Notes: generated by a model from the sequence alone, not told the origin. 64,000 nt of DNA from Buchnera aphidicola (Anoecia corni) (GCF_964056675.1 NZ_OZ060371.1:186001-250000); one strand, 5' to 3'; numbered from the stretch's first letter, positions 51,035 through 62,201 are shown. Made by a program: numbers and translations.

Positions 51035-52768
51035 TTACATATAATCTACTGTTTTTATACCTAATAAGGATAGTCCTATTTTTATTGTTTTTGCAATTAG
51101 CGCAGATAGTTTGAGTCTACTGTATTTTATATGTATTTTATTTTCTAAAAAAATCGGGTATTTTTCATAAAAATGAGAAAACGAAACAGATAAACGATAT
51201 AAGTATGAACATATAATATGTGGAACTCCTTTTTTTGCTGCAGAGTATAATATTTCTTCAAATTGTAAAAGTTGTATTCCTAGTTTTATTTCTTGATTTT
51301 CTAAAAGAATAATATTATTTTTTAAATTAAATTGAGAAATTTTGTTTTTTTTAAATATAGATAATATTCTTGTATAGGCGTACTGTATATATAATGCTGT
51401 ATTTCCTTCGAAACGAAGCATGTTATCCCAGTTAAAAACATAATTCATTTTTCTATTTTTAGAAAGATCAGCGTATTTAAGAGAACCTATTCCTATTACA
51501 TGAGCTATTTTATTTAATTTTTCGCCTAATAAACCAGGATTTTTTTGTTTAATAATTTCTTTAGCTCTTTCTATAGATTCGTGTATTAATTTAGTTAGTT
51601 TTATATTTTTTCCAGATCTAGTTTTAAAAGGTTTGTTATCATTAGATAACATCATTCCAAATATATGGTGTTCTATTTTGAAGTTATTAGCTATATATCC
51701 TGATTTTCTACATATTATTTCTATTTGTTGAAAGTGTTGTTGTTGTCTACTATCTACATAATAGATTATTCTATCTGCTTTCAGATCATTGAATCTGTAT
51801 TTAAGACAAGCAATATCTGTTGATATATATAAAAATGCACCATCTGATTTTTGTATAATTACCCCCATATCATCTCCTAATTTATTTTTCAATTCTTTTA
51901 GAAAGACGATTACTGAACCTTTTTTGATGACAGCTATTTTTTGTTTTAATAAATCATTAATAATGGAAGGTAGCAGTTTACTGTAAAAACTTTCCCCTAA
52001 GATATGTTTTTTTTTTAGAGATACTCCAAGTTGATCGTAAATCAATTGATTTTCTTTTATTGTTATATTTACTAATTTTTTCCATATTTTAGTAACGTGT
52101 AAATCTCCAGATTGAAGTAAAACAACGTTTTTCTTTGTTTTTTGTAAAAAATTTTTTTCTTTATCAAATTTTAATTTTGCTTTTTTATAATATATTTCAA
52201 GTTTTTTTAAAGGCATATTTTCTAATATATTTATTTTTTTTTTATTTTGTAAATAAGTAATAAGCATTCCGAACTGTATACCCCAATCTCCGATATGATT
52301 AGCTCGAATGACTTTATTTCCTAAAAATTCTAATATTCTTGCTGTAGCGTCTCCGATAATAGTAGATCTTAGGTGTCCAACATGCATTTCTTTTGCTACA
52401 TTTGGAGATGAATAATCAATTACTACAGTTTTTGGATTAGTATAAGAAATATTTAATCTAAAGCATGTATATGATTTTTCTAATTTTTTTTGTATCCATT
52501 GTACATTTAAAGTTAAATTAATAAATCCAGGATAAGTTACGGTAATTTTTGAACATAATTGGTTTAATTCGCTCATATTTATAATGTTTTTTGCTAATTC
52601 AGACGGGTTTTTTTTAAGTATATTAGCAATTTGTATAATACCGTTTATTTGATAATGTATATTTGGTTTATTAGTTACACATTGAATAATAGGATTAAAA
52701 TGTTTAGGAATTTTATTTTTTAAAAAAGATTGTTTTATTTTTTTTTGAAGTAATTTTTGAATATTCAT
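51035..52768 (-). CDS. argS: arginyl-tRNA synthetase
   Basis: Class I synthetase charging tRNA-Arg. The 577 residues match E. coli (577). VIDYSSPNVAKEMHVGHLRS near residues 118-137 contains the HIGH-type motif HVGH; the KMSK position is replaced by KTRSGKNIKL near 375, as in family members lacking a canonical KMSKS. The DALR anticodon-binding domain occupies about 455-577 and ends GLSLLGIKTVDYM. Lies upstream of and divergent from the 16S gene, an arrangement known for Buchnera. Confidence 0.96.
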   Translation of the reverse strand: MNIQKLLQKKIKQSFLKNKIPKHFNPIIQCVTNKPNIHYQINGIIQIANILKKNPSELAKNIINMSELNQLCSKITVTYPGFINLTLNVQWIQKKLEKSYTCFRLNISYTNPKTVVIDYSSPNVAKEMHVGHLRSTIIGDATARILEFLGNKVIRANHIGDWGIQFGMLITYLQNKKKINILENMPLKKLEIYYKKAKLKFDKEKNFLQKTKKNVVLLQSGDLHVTKIWKKLVNITIKENQLIYDQLGVSLKKKHILGESFYSKLLPSIINDLLKQKIAVIKKGSVIVFLKELKNKLGDDMGVIIQKSDGAFLYISTDIACLKYRFNDLKADRIIYYVDSRQQQHFQQIEIICRKSGYIANNFKIEHHIFGMMLSNDNKPFKTRSGKNIKLTKLIHESIERAKEIIKQKNPGLLGEKLNKIAHVIGIGSLKYADLSKNRKMNYVFNWDNMLRFEGNTALYIQYAYTRILSIFKKNKISQFNLKNNIILLENQEIKLGIQLLQFEEILYSAAKKGVPHIICSYLYRLSVSFSHFYEKYPIFLENKIHIKYSRLKLSALIAKTIKIGLSLLGIKTVDYM

Positions 52769-53001
52769 ATATTTCCCAATATGCTTGATAGATAGATGTA
52801 TATATTGTGTAATTTAAAAACAGTAGTAGAAAATAAGTAAAAATTAGTTTTTATTATTAAAGTAATACATAGAAGTATTTTGAATTTTATTAGAAAAAAT
52901 AAATTAAAAAAATAATTAATAGTGTATAACAAAATTTTATTATAATGATAATTAAATTTAGATTAAAGCAAAGAGTATTTTATTTTAGTTTAAAAAAAGT
53001 A

Positions 53002-53030
53002 TTGACAAAATGTTAAAATATTAGTAATCT
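53002..53030 (+). promoter_or_regulatory. 16S rRNA promoter
   Basis: A perfect -35 box TTGACA at 53002-53007 followed after 17 bases by TAATCT at 53025-53030. It is the only consensus-like -35 noticed in the window and sits about 100 bases before the 16S 5' end, the right distance for an rRNA leader. Confidence 0.7.
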
Positions 53031-53049
53031 ATAAAAAGTTTATATAGTT

Positions 53050-53061
53050 TCGCTCTTTAAA
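53050..53061 (+). promoter_or_regulatory. boxA antitermination site in the 16S leader
   Basis: CGCTCTTTAA resembles the enterobacterial rRNA boxA (TGCTCTTTAACA). In E. coli boxA recruits NusB/S10 for antitermination. It lies between the promoter and the processing stem in the expected order. Confidence 0.65.
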
Positions 53062-53067
53062 AAAAAA

Positions 53068-53088
53068 TCAGAAAATTTGTGTGGGCAC
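53068..53088 (+). other. 5' arm of the 16S processing stem
   Basis: Twenty-one bases ending TGTGTGGGCAC are exactly complementary to 54707-54727 beyond the 16S 3' end. This is the long stem cleaved by RNase III in rRNA maturation; rnc lies at 62.2 kb in this window. The TGTGTGGGCAC core is the same as in E. coli. Confidence 0.85.
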
Positions 53089-53133
53089 GCTAAGTTAAGT
53101 CAAAGAAATTTAGTTTTAAGAATTATTTTTTAC

Positions 53134-54684
<1,551 letters not shown>

Positions 54685-54706
54685 CAGAATTTTACTTATT
54701 TTGGTA

Positions 54707-54727
54707 GTGCCCACACAAATTTTCTGA
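54707..54727 (+). other. 3' arm of the 16S processing stem
   Basis: Starts GTGCCCACACAAATTTTC and pairs without mismatch with 53068-53088, enclosing the whole 16S gene in a 21-bp RNase III stem. Confidence 0.85.
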
Positions 54728-54750
54728 TTGCCTTTTTCATTATAAGATAA

Positions 54751-54827
<77 letters not shown>

Positions 54828-54837
54828 AAACTAGCAT

Positions 54838-54892
54838 ATAAAATATATATAACATATATATATATACATATATATATATGTATATTTTATTT
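54838..54892. repeat. TA-rich simple repeat in the tRNA-Ile/tRNA-Ala spacer
   Basis: Alternating TA with occasional C/G, forming a nearly palindromic block around ATATATATATACATATATATATATG. It sits between two co-transcribed tRNAs, where it could form a hairpin in the precursor. Confidence 0.6.
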
Positions 54893-54928
54893 TTTAAAAA
54901 TTAATAGATTTATATGTATTGAAAATGT

Positions 54929-55001
54929 GGGGTTATAGCTCAGATGGGAGAGCGCCTGCTTTGCACGCAGGAGGTCAGCGGTTCAATCCCGCTTAGCTCC
55001 A
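54929..55001 (+). tRNA. trnA: tRNA-Ala (TGC)
   Basis: 73 bases from GGGGTTATAGCTCAG to TTAGCTCCA, anticodon TGC at 54962-54964 in CCTGC/GCAGG, T arm GGTTCAATCCC. The acceptor stem has the G3-U70 pair that identifies tRNA-Ala. The gene ends at the discriminator A and the 3' CCA is not encoded, unlike tRNA-Ile next to it. Confidence 0.97.
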
Positions 55002-55019
55002 ATTTTTTTCTTTACAAAT

Positions 55020-55753
55020 TTAATTGTTATTTTTTTTTATTCTTAGATACCTAAAAAAATCAAATTCAGAAACATTTAATTTAGGAAAAATATAATTTTT
55101 TATATTTTTTTTATTAGTGCATAGGAACATATTAATAGTTTTTTCTTTTTTTAAAACAGTAGGTACTGTTCTTTTTTTATTTTCTATTAATTTTAAAAAT
55201 TTATTTAACATTTTATTTTTTTTTAATATAGAACAAAAAAATTTTATATTATGTTTTGTATATTCATGAGAACAAAAAATTGCAGTATTATTTTTTAGTT
55301 TACTTATTAATTTTAATGAATTAAACATATCTAATAAATTCTCGTATTTAGTATATCCACAACCTCCGGAAAACAAAGTATCTCCACAAAAAAAATATGG
55401 ATTTGAAAGGTAACAAACGTGACCTTCTGTATGGCCTGGAGTATGTAATACTGTTATGCTTAAATTCATGATATTGATTACATCATGGTTAAATACATAT
55501 ATATTAGTACCTGCTTTTTTTGTTTCTACTGGACCATAAATTGGAATATTTGGATATGATAATATTATTTCTTTAACTCCAAAAACATGATCTTGATGAT
55601 GGTGAGTTAGCAAAATCGCATTTAATATTAATTTTTTTTTTTTATAAATTGTAAAACGTTAAATGCTTCTCCTGGATCTACTATAATACATTTTTTTTTC
55701 TTGCTTAAAATCCAAATATAATTGTTTTTTAAAGATCGAACGTAAAATATCAT
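55020..55753 (-). CDS. gloB: hydroxyacylglutathione hydrolase (glyoxalase II), frameshifted at poly(A)
   Basis: Hydrolyses S-lactoylglutathione in methylglyoxal detoxification. The gene begins at ATG 55753: MIFYVRSLKNNYIWILSKKK then CIIVDPGEAFNVLQFIKKK matches the family N-terminus. At the A12 run 55632-55643 the frame is one base short and stops at once. One additional A joins it to the frame that reads LILNAILLTHHHQDHVFGV, with the metal motif THHHQDH, ATPGHTEGHVCY-like VLHTPGHTEGHVCYLS, CGDTLFSGGCG and CSHEYT. The joined protein is about 244 residues (E. coli 251). All catalytic residues lie after the break. Slippage-rescued gene, early pseudogene or sequencing error are the options; conservation favours the first. 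Confidence 0.82.
55632..55643 (-). repeat. A12 tract, frameshift site in gloB
   Basis: Twelve A on the coding strand at about codon 38. The conserved frames before and after differ by one base and would be joined by one additional A. Confidence 0.8.
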
Positions 55754-55849
55754 AATACACCTAAATTATTTAATGGACGGTTATAACATAAAATATAAAT
55801 TCATGCGTACATGAATATATATATACGTATATATATATACGTATTTTGT

Positions 55850-56308
55850 TTATTTATATAAAAAATCTATGAATTGTGGATTTTTTGCTGATGTTTTAGC
55901 TATTTTATCACATAATTCATTCTTTATATTTCCACTATGAGATTTAATCCATATCCATGTAGTGTTATGTAAATTTAATACTTTGTTAAGTTTAATCCAT
56001 AAATCTATATTTTTAATTTTTTTTTTATTTGGAGTAAACCATCCTTTCTTTTTCCATTGTTTGATCCAAATATTAGTGCCTTTTTTAACATATTGACTGT
56101 CAGTATATATAGAAACGTTACAAGATTGATTTAAAGCTTTTAGTCCTACTATTACAGCCATTAATTCCATACGGTTATTAGTAGTGTTATAGAAACCTGC
56201 TGTTAATATTTTTCTATATTTTTTATAATATAAAATAGCACTATATCCACCTGGACCGGGATTTCCTAAACAAGAACCATCTGTAAATAGTATAATTGAT
56301 TTATTCAT
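55850..56308 (-). CDS. rnhA: ribonuclease HI
   Basis: Degrades RNA in RNA-DNA hybrids. The 152 residues (E. coli 155) keep all four catalytic acids: Asp in FTDGSCLGNPGPGGY near residues 8-22, Glu in NRMELMAV near 45-52, Asp in YTDSQYV near 69, Asp in LCDKIAK near 133, and the catalytic His in IKSHSGN near 122. It diverges from dnaQ across 50 bases, the same pairing as in E. coli. Relevant to the possible R-loop origin discussed for aceF. Confidence 0.97.
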   Translation of the reverse strand: MNKSIILFTDGSCLGNPGPGGYSAILYYKKYRKILTAGFYNTTNNRMELMAVIVGLKALNQSCNVSIYTDSQYVKKGTNIWIKQWKKKGWFTPNKKKIKNIDLWIKLNKVLNLHNTTWIWIKSHSGNIKNELCDKIAKTSAKNPQFIDFLYK

Positions 56309-56358
56309 TAATTTTATTCAACTGTTAAACAATTAGTTTATTTTAATATATTATATAT

Positions 56359-57060
56359 ATGATGAATACGATAACAAAAAGAGAAATTGTTATAGATACA
56401 GAAACTACAGGTATGAATAGTAAAGGATGTTTTTATAAAGGACATAGAATTATAGAAATATCATGTATAGAAATATTTAATAGAAATATTACAGGGAAAG
56501 TTTTTCACACTTATTTACAACCAGATAGAACTATAGATGATTCTGCTTATAATATTCATGGAATTTCTGAAAATTTTTTACATGATAAACCTAAATTTAA
56601 AGATGTTGTTAAATTTTTTTTTTCTTTTATAAAGAATTCAAATTTAATTATTCATAACGCTATGTTTGATATTGCATTTATAAATTATGAATTAGAGTTA
56701 ATAAATTTTCATATTAAAAATATAGAAAAAAAATACAAAGTAATAGATTCATTATCAATAGCTAGAAACTTATTTCCAGGAAAGAAAAATAATTTAAATG
56801 CTTTATGTGATAGATATAAGATAGAAAATAAAAGTAGAAAATTGCACAGTGCTTTATTAGATTCACAATTACTTGCTAAAGTATATTTAAAAATGACTAG
56901 TTATCAAAAAGTTATGTGTTTTGACAATAGTTATAAATTTAAATCAAAGTTAAAAAATCATATTAAGTATAAATTCATAGTAATTTTTGCAAATGAAAAA
57001 GAAATTCATAAACATGACGATTATTTATTTTTTATAAAAAAAATTACTAAATTATCATAA
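56359..57060 (+). CDS. dnaQ: DNA polymerase III epsilon subunit, proofreading exonuclease
   Basis: 3'-5' exonuclease of the replicative polymerase. The 233 residues (E. coli 243) show Exo I DTETTGM near residues 13-19, Exo II HNAMFDIAF near 96-104 and Exo III LHSALLDSQ near 157-165, so all catalytic acids and the His are present. QKVMCF near residue 185 corresponds to the clamp-binding QTSMAF of E. coli. The C-terminal region that binds alpha is Lys-rich and diverged but present. Proofreading therefore appears intact. Confidence 0.95.
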   Translation: MMNTITKREIVIDTETTGMNSKGCFYKGHRIIEISCIEIFNRNITGKVFHTYLQPDRTIDDSAYNIHGISENFLHDKPKFKDVVKFFFSFIKNSNLIIHNAMFDIAFINYELELINFHIKNIEKKYKVIDSLSIARNLFPGKKNNLNALCDRYKIENKSRKLHSALLDSQLLAKVYLKMTSYQKVMCFDNSYKFKSKLKNHIKYKFIVIFANEKEIHKHDDYLFFIKKITKLS

Positions 57061-57128
57061 AAATCTTGACTATTTTTTTTAAATCAATTATCTTTTAATT
57101 TCAAGATAATTTTAATTAGAAAATAATT

Positions 57129-57202
57129 GGTGCGGTAGTTCAGCAGGTTAGAATATCGGCTTGTCACGCCGAGGGTCACGGGTTCGAGCCCCGTCCGCAC
57201 CG
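57129..57202 (+). tRNA. trnD: tRNA-Asp (GTC)
   Basis: GGTGCGGTAGTTCAGC at the 5' end, anticodon GTC within CGGCTTGTCACGCCG, T arm GGGTTCGAGCCCC and acceptor closing CCGCACCG. The 3' CCA is not encoded. It follows dnaQ, as in E. coli and Buchnera. Confidence 0.97.
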
Positions 57203-57486
57203 TGAAATACAATATTGACTTAAAAAACGAAGTATATTTATAGAAAAATATTGTGTTTTATATCCTTCCTGAAGAAAAATAACAGTATTTCATTACATGG
57301 TAATAGAATATAACAATATATTGATATTATTAATATATAAGTTAATATTAATTGTTATATTATTTTTTATATATGAAAGTTTTATTCTTTTTCAGATTAA
57401 ATAAATTTAATTTCATTATGACATATTCATTTAAGATTAAAAATATTTCTTCTAGATAAGAAAATGAAAGTTAAGGATTTTATTAC
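57203..57486. other. intergenic region tRNA-Asp to gmhA
   Basis: 284 bases with no gene recognised. It must hold the gmhA promoter. AAGGA at 57472-57476 is a usable ribosome binding site for gmhA. Confidence 0.4.
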
Positions 57487-58077
57487 ATGTATGAACGAAT
57501 CATTAAAAAAGAATTAGAGTCTTCTTTAAATCTACTAGAAAAATTTTTAAAACATAAATCTTATATTAAAAAAATTGAATTGTCTGCTGATATAATAGTT
57601 GAGTCTTTTAAAAAAGGAAAAAAGGTAATTTCGTGTGGAAATGGAGGATCACATTGTGATGCTATGCATTTTGCTGAAGAATTAACTGGTTGTTATAGAA
57701 AAATACGAAAAGGATATCCGGCTATATCTATTTCTGACTCAAGTTATTTTACTTGTGTATCTAATGATATAGGATATAATTATGTTTTTTCTAGATTTGT
57801 TTCAACGTTAGGAAAAGAAGGGGATGTGTTACTAGCTATTACTACGTCAGGGAATTCTGAGAATATTTTAAGAGCTATTAAGTCAGCTTATAAAAAAAAT
57901 ATGAAAGTTATAGTTTTAACAGGAAATAATGGAGGAAAAGTTAAAGGAAGAGCGAATATAGAAATTTGTGTACCTTATACTGGTTATGCAGATAGAATTC
58001 AAGAAATGCACATAAAAATTATTCATATATTGATATATTTAATAGAAATAAAAATGAAAAAGAATATTATTAAATAA
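57487..58077 (+). CDS. gmhA: sedoheptulose 7-phosphate isomerase (phosphoheptose isomerase)
   Basis: First step from sedoheptulose 7-phosphate to the LPS inner-core heptose. The 196 residues (E. coli 192) are strongly conserved: [19 protein letters not shown] near residues 54-72, [13 protein letters not shown] near 98, [14 protein letters not shown] near 119-132 and [18 protein letters not shown] near 166-183 with the catalytic Glu and His. No other heptose or lipid A gene lies in this window and lpxD/A/B are missing from beside fabZ, so its retention is puzzling. Confidence 0.95.
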   Translation: MYERIIKKELESSLNLLEKFLKHKSYIKKIELSADIIVESFKKGKKVISCGNGGSHCDAMHFAEELTGCYRKIRKGYPAISISDSSYFTCVSNDIGYNYVFSRFVSTLGKEGDVLLAITTSGNSENILRAIKSAYKKNMKVIVLTGNNGGKVKGRANIEICVPYTGYADRIQEMHIKIIHILIYLIEIKMKKNIIK

Positions 58078-58294
58078 TTTTTTTAAAAGAATAAAATATA
58101 TTTTCTAGCAAAAGTAATAGACATATTATTTGTGTGTTTATTTTTAATATATATGTCATAATTATGAATGTATATTATTTTACAGAAAATCATATTTTAT
58201 AAAAATAATTTATAAGAATATACAGTTAGTGTGGTTTTTATTTAAATTAAATATAACTAATTTTAGTTATTTTTGTTTTTTTTAAAGATTAGGA

Positions 58295-58759
58295 ATGTCT
58301 TTTATGAATAAAAAATACATTGTTACGTGGGACATGTTACAGATGTATGGTCGAAAGCTTGCTACACAATTAAAATTAATAAAAAAATGGAAAGGTGTTC
58401 TTGCAGTTAGTAGAGGAGGATTAATTCCAGCTGCTTTATTAGCTAGAGAGTTAAATATACGGTTTGTAGATACTATTTGCATTTCTAGTTATGAACATGA
58501 TAAAAAAAACAATATTGTAGTAATAAAAGAACCTAAAGAAATAAAACAAGATTTTTTAATAGTCGACGATTTAGTAGATACTGGTGCTACTGCTAAAATA
58601 ATAAAGGAAGCTTATCCAAAATTATATTTTGTTACTATTTTCGCTAAACCGATGGGAAGACGTTTAGTTGATCGTTATGTAGTAGATATATCTCAAAGTA
58701 CATGGATTGAACAACCGTGGGATATGGATTTATTATATGTTCCACCACTATGTGATTGA
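58295..58759 (+). CDS. gpt: xanthine-guanine phosphoribosyltransferase
   Basis: Salvages guanine and xanthine to nucleotides using PRPP. The 154 residues (E. coli 152) contain the PRPP motif [15 protein letters not shown] near residues 88-102 and [17 protein letters not shown] near 34-50. The start is [23 protein letters not shown]; an in-frame ATG three codons later (MNKKY) is the E. coli-like alternative. GGA lies a few bases upstream. Suggests dependence on host-derived purines. Confidence 0.95.
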   Translation: MSFMNKKYIVTWDMLQMYGRKLATQLKLIKKWKGVLAVSRGGLIPAALLARELNIRFVDTICISSYEHDKKNNIVVIKEPKEIKQDFLIVDDLVDTGATAKIIKEAYPKLYFVTIFAKPMGRRLVDRYVVDISQSTWIEQPWDMDLLYVPPLCD

Positions 58760-59045
58760 TTAAAGTCTAAATTATATAAACATACATATATAATAGTTTT
58801 TTATTTTAAAAACATGAAAAGTAAAAATTAATAGTTATATAGTTCAATTCAATTTTTTTTATCATAAAGAATTATTTTATAAAATTTAAAATAGTATGTT
58901 TTAGTTTATATATTATGTTATTGCATAAAAAATAATAATAATTAGTGTTATTTTTTTAAAATATTAAACATTTGTTTATTTAATACATATAATATACCTA
59001 AAAATATTTTCTAAAATAGAAAAATATGACTAAAAAGAAAAAAAA

Positions 59046-59618
59046 ATGTCTAATAATAAAATTGATAAAAAAAATTTAAATAACCATAAATCAAATATTA
59101 CAACAATAAAAAATAATGTGAATGATAATGATATAAAATACGATAGCGATTTTTTACTTAACGAATTACGAAGCAAGCTATTAGAATTAGAAAAAAAATT
59201 AATTAACACAAAGAGTGATTTGACAAATGATGAAGAACAACATTTCAATAGAAAAAAAGTTATTTTAGAAAAAGAAAATAAATTCTCTTTAAAAAAAATA
59301 ATTTTTGAAATTTTGCCAACTATAGATAGTTTAGAGCGAGCGTATAGTTTGTTAATAGAAAAACAAGATAAAAAAGAGGTATATGTCAGAAATTTATTAA
59401 AATGCGTTTTAAAATCATTGTTATTAACAATAAAAAAATTTGGAGTAGATAGCATAAATTCTATAAATGTAGAATTTGATCCAAATGTTCATCAAGCAAT
59501 ATCTATGCAAAAATCTAATTCTATTCAAGAAAATCATATTTTATCAATTGTACAAAATGGTTATTTATTAAATGGAAGATTATTAAGACCAGCTATGGTA
59601 ATAGTATCAAAAAAATAA
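59046..59618 (+). CDS. grpE: nucleotide exchange factor GrpE
   Basis: Cochaperone that releases ADP from DnaK. The 190 residues (E. coli 197) have a long charged helical N-terminal half (about 35-110) and the C-terminal beta-domain with GVDSINSINVEFDPNVHQAIS and NGYLLNGRLLRPAMVIVSKK, the best conserved part. Residues 1-30 are Asn/Lys-rich and poorly conserved. No sigma-32-type promoter could be recognised upstream. Confidence 0.93.
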   Translation: MSNNKIDKKNLNNHKSNITTIKNNVNDNDIKYDSDFLLNELRSKLLELEKKLINTKSDLTNDEEQHFNRKKVILEKENKFSLKKIIFEILPTIDSLERAYSLLIEKQDKKEVYVRNLLKCVLKSLLLTIKKFGVDSINSINVEFDPNVHQAISMQKSNSIQENHILSIVQNGYLLNGRLLRPAMVIVSKK

Positions 59619-59638
59619 TTAAATTTTTTCTTATAAAG

Positions 59639-59688
59639 AAGGTGTGTTGTATTAAATATACTTATAATAAGTAAGAATTACACACCTT
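59639..59688 (+). terminator. grpE terminator
   Basis: AAGGTGTG (59639-59646) pairs with CACACCTT (59681-59688), followed directly by eight more T. An inner hairpin TACTTA/TAAGTA at about 59659-59673 lies in the loop. With its T run this is the clearest intrinsic terminator in the window. Confidence 0.75.
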
Positions 59689-59882
59689 TTTTTTAGAAGT
59701 AAATTATTATTTTTTGTTTAGTTATAATCAGATGTTTAGATATCTATCTAAAAACATTAGATTATTAATTGTGTTATATTGAAAAGTTATGATTATGTAA
59801 TAAGTCAAAAAATGATTTTTATGAAAATTAAATAAATTATTACATGTAATTTACTGATGATTAATTGTTAAAATTACAAAAT

Positions 59883-60356
59883 ATGAAAAAAAAAATAAAA
59901 AATAGTTGCATATCTTTAAATAAAAAAGCTAAATATTTATATTTTATTGAAAAAAAAATTGAAGCTGGACTATGTTTACAGGGATGGGAAGTTAAATCTT
60001 TAAGAAGAAAACAAATAAATATTGAAAATAGTTATATTATTTTTCGAAATGAAGAAGTTTTTTTATTTGGTTCTAGGTTTAATCCTGTTACTACTTTAGA
60101 ATCTCATATTCAATATGATATTATGCGAGATAGAAAATTACTTTTACATAAAAAAGAGATAGGTTTTTTACATGGAAAAATGAGTAGAGAAAAGTATGTT
60201 GTTATAGCTTTATCATTATTCTGGAAAAAGGCCTGGTGTAAAGTAGTTTTAGGATTAGCAAAAGGTAAAAGCAAGTATGACAAACGAAAGTGCACTAAAG
60301 AAAGAGAGTGGAACAAGCAAAAAGAAAGATTATTAAAAAACAACAATAAATTTTGA
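59883..60356 (+). CDS. smpB: SsrA-binding protein SmpB
   Basis: Partner of tmRNA in rescue of stalled ribosomes. From ATG 59883 the protein has 157 residues (E. coli 160). IEAGLCLQGWEVKSLRRKQINIENSY is split here as GLCLQGWEVKSLR near 31-43; ALSLFWKKAWCKVVLGLAKG near 110-129 and KREREW-like TKEREW near 140 are typical. An in-frame TTG at 59865 would add six unmatched residues. ssrA itself is not in the window. Its job fits a genome in which poly(A) slippage would create many mRNAs without a proper stop. Confidence 0.95.
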   Translation: MKKKIKNSCISLNKKAKYLYFIEKKIEAGLCLQGWEVKSLRRKQINIENSYIIFRNEEVFLFGSRFNPVTTLESHIQYDIMRDRKLLLHKKEIGFLHGKMSREKYVVIALSLFWKKAWCKVVLGLAKGKSKYDKRKCTKEREWNKQKERLLKNNNKF

Positions 60357-60391
60357 TTTAAAAATAATTTTACTAAAAACTAGGACTATAG

Positions 60392-60847
60392 ATGTTTGAT
60401 TTCGATTATGTTTGGATGAAATATGCTATAAAATTAGCGAAGTTAGCTGAAAAAAACGGGGAGGTTCCTGTTGGAGCAGTATTAGTTCTTAATAAAACAA
60501 TGATTGGTAGTGGATATAATAAATCCATTTGTAATTATGATCCTACTTCTCATGCAGAAATTTTAGCTTTAAGAGAAGGAGGAAAGAAAATAAGAAATTA
60601 TAGGTTATTAGATACAACGCTATATGTTACTTTAGCACCGTGTATGATGTGTTTAGGGGCTATAATAAATGGACGAGTTAAAAGATTAGTATATGGAACT
60701 TCAAATATAAAGTTGGATTCATTGTATAATTTTTTATGTCAATATAAAGAAAAAAACATTGTTTCTTCTTTAAAAATTGAAAAGGGTGTATTTTCTTACA
60801 TATGTAAGAATGTTATTTTAAATTTCTTCAAAAAAAAGAGAAGATAA
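60392..60847 (+). CDS. tadA: tRNA-specific adenosine deaminase TadA
   Basis: Converts A34 to inosine in tRNA-Arg(ACG). The 151 residues (E. coli 167) contain the zinc/catalytic HAEILAL near residues 50-56 and PCMMCLGAIINGRVKRLVYG near 80-99. EVPVGAVLV near 22-30 is also typical. The Lys/Arg-rich end KKKRR is retained. Lies 35 bases after smpB and is probably co-transcribed. Confidence 0.95.
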   Translation: MFDFDYVWMKYAIKLAKLAEKNGEVPVGAVLVLNKTMIGSGYNKSICNYDPTSHAEILALREGGKKIRNYRLLDTTLYVTLAPCMMCLGAIINGRVKRLVYGTSNIKLDSLYNFLCQYKEKNIVSSLKIEKGVFSYICKNVILNFFKKKRR

Positions 60848-60878
60848 CCATATAATAGTTGTATTAAATTAATATTTT

Positions 60879-61259
60879 TTAGTTTTCTAAAATCACTAAA
60901 GCATGAATATAATTTTTTTCTTTTGTTATAGAAACATGTATGTGTTTTATATTAAATTTTTTTTGTAGCAATTTAGCGTTGTGTAGAAAACGTATTTTTG
61001 GTTTTCCTAATTTTTCTGTGTATAGTTCAAAATTATTAAAAAATATTCCGTTTTGTATACCTATACCTAGTGCTTTAGCAGAAGCTTCTTTTACTGCAAA
61101 ATGTTTGGCTAAAAATATAGATGTATTTTTTGTTAAAAAATATTTTTTTAATTCATTATTAGATAATATTCTATGTGCTAATTTTATTTTTATATTTTTA
61201 ATTAATATGTGAATACGTTTTATTTCTACGACATCTATTCCGATTCCTAATATACCCAT
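60879..61259 (-). CDS. acpS: holo-[acyl-carrier-protein] synthase
   Basis: Transfers phosphopantetheine from CoA to ACP. The 126 residues match E. coli (126). GIGIDVVEIKRI near residues 5-16 holds the metal Asp, and FLAKHFAVKEASAKALGIGI near 49-68 the catalytic Glu and CoA-binding residues. HVSITKEKNYIHALVIL closes the protein. pdxJ and recO, which separate acpS from era in E. coli, are absent. Serves fatty-acid synthesis with fabZ. Confidence 0.95.
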   Translation of the reverse strand: MGILGIGIDVVEIKRIHILIKNIKIKLAHRILSNNELKKYFLTKNTSIFLAKHFAVKEASAKALGIGIQNGIFFNNFELYTEKLGKPKIRFLHNAKLLQKKFNIKHIHVSITKEKNYIHALVILEN

Positions 61260-61352
61260 TTTATTCTCTAATTTTTATAAAAATAGTTTTTTAAAGTTTT
61301 ATGTTAATAAATATATAGAGTTCTATTTTTTATTACTGACACCGATTTTTAT

Positions 61353-62201
61353 TTATAAATTAGGTATTTTTAATAAAACTATTTTTAACATTACATGAGT
61401 TTTTTCTTTAAAAAAAATTTCAATTTTTTTTCTAGACATAATAGAAATACGTTTTATTTTATTTCCATTTTTTCCTATTATAATTTTTTTGTGATTTTTA
61501 TTAGATATTAAAATCTCTATATATATTTTTTTTTCTTTATTAGGTAAAACGTATAATTTATGTAATTTTACGTCAATGTTATATGGAATTTCTTTATTTA
61601 AATAATGAAAGAGAGTTTCCCTAACAAGTTCAGTGTACATGTATCTGTTGTTTTTAATTTTTTCTATATTGTTTTTATTTATATAAATTGTTTCCGGTAA
61701 AAATTTTTTGATATTATTCAACAGTATAGAAAGTTGATATTTTTTTTTCGCCGAAATAGGAAATATAGATATAGGATTAATTTTTTTCTGAATAAAATTC
61801 ATATATGGTAATAACATTTGTTTATTTTTACAAAGATCTATCTTGTTTATTACAACGATAATAGGTACATTTTTGTTTTTAATATATTTATATATTTCTT
61901 CATCATATGTTGTCCAAATAGTTTTTTCTAGTACAAATAAAATAAGTTGAATATTTTGAATATTTTTATTTATTCTTTTTAGATAGATTCCATTAGAACT
62001 ATAAATGCCTGGTGTATCTATAAATATATATTTAATATTTAAACTTATTTTTGCACCTATTATATTTTTAATTGTTGTATTTTTTTTTTTTGATACAATA
62101 GATAATTTTTTTTCTACAAGTTGGTTAAATAGTGTTGATTTTCCAGTATTAGTTCTTCCTAGAATTAAAATTTTTCCGCAGTATTTTTTTTTAGTATTCA
62201 C
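61353..62201 (-). CDS. era: GTPase Era
   Basis: KH-domain GTPase for 16S maturation. The 282 residues (E. coli 301) have G1 GRTNTGKS near 15-22, G3 DTPGIYS near 62-68, G4 NKID near 119-122 and SAKKK (G5) near 148-152. The C-terminal KH domain carries [15 protein letters not shown] near 238-252, but the last ~18 residues seen in E. coli are missing. Its ATG overlaps the rnc stop by 4 bases. Strongly Lys/Ile/Asn-biased, the most diverged essential protein here apart from ftsW. Confidence 0.94.
   Translation of the reverse strand: MNTKKKYCGKILILGRTNTGKSTLFNQLVEKKLSIVSKKKNTTIKNIIGAKISLNIKYIFIDTPGIYSSNGIYLKRINKNIQNIQLILFVLEKTIWTTYDEEIYKYIKNKNVPIIVVINKIDLCKNKQMLLPYMNFIQKKINPISIFPISAKKKYQLSILLNNIKKFLPETIYINKNNIEKIKNNRYMYTELVRETLFHYLNKEIPYNIDVKLHKLYVLPNKEKKIYIEILISNKNHKKIIIGKNGNKIKRISIMSRKKIEIFFKEKTHVMLKIVLLKIPNL

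Larger units (their letters stand above)
52769..53133. other. argS / rrs divergent region with rRNA promoter and leader
   Basis: 365 bases containing the rrs promoter, antitermination box and processing stem that are listed separately. The argS promoter should lie in the left part but is not distinguishable. Confidence 0.6.
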
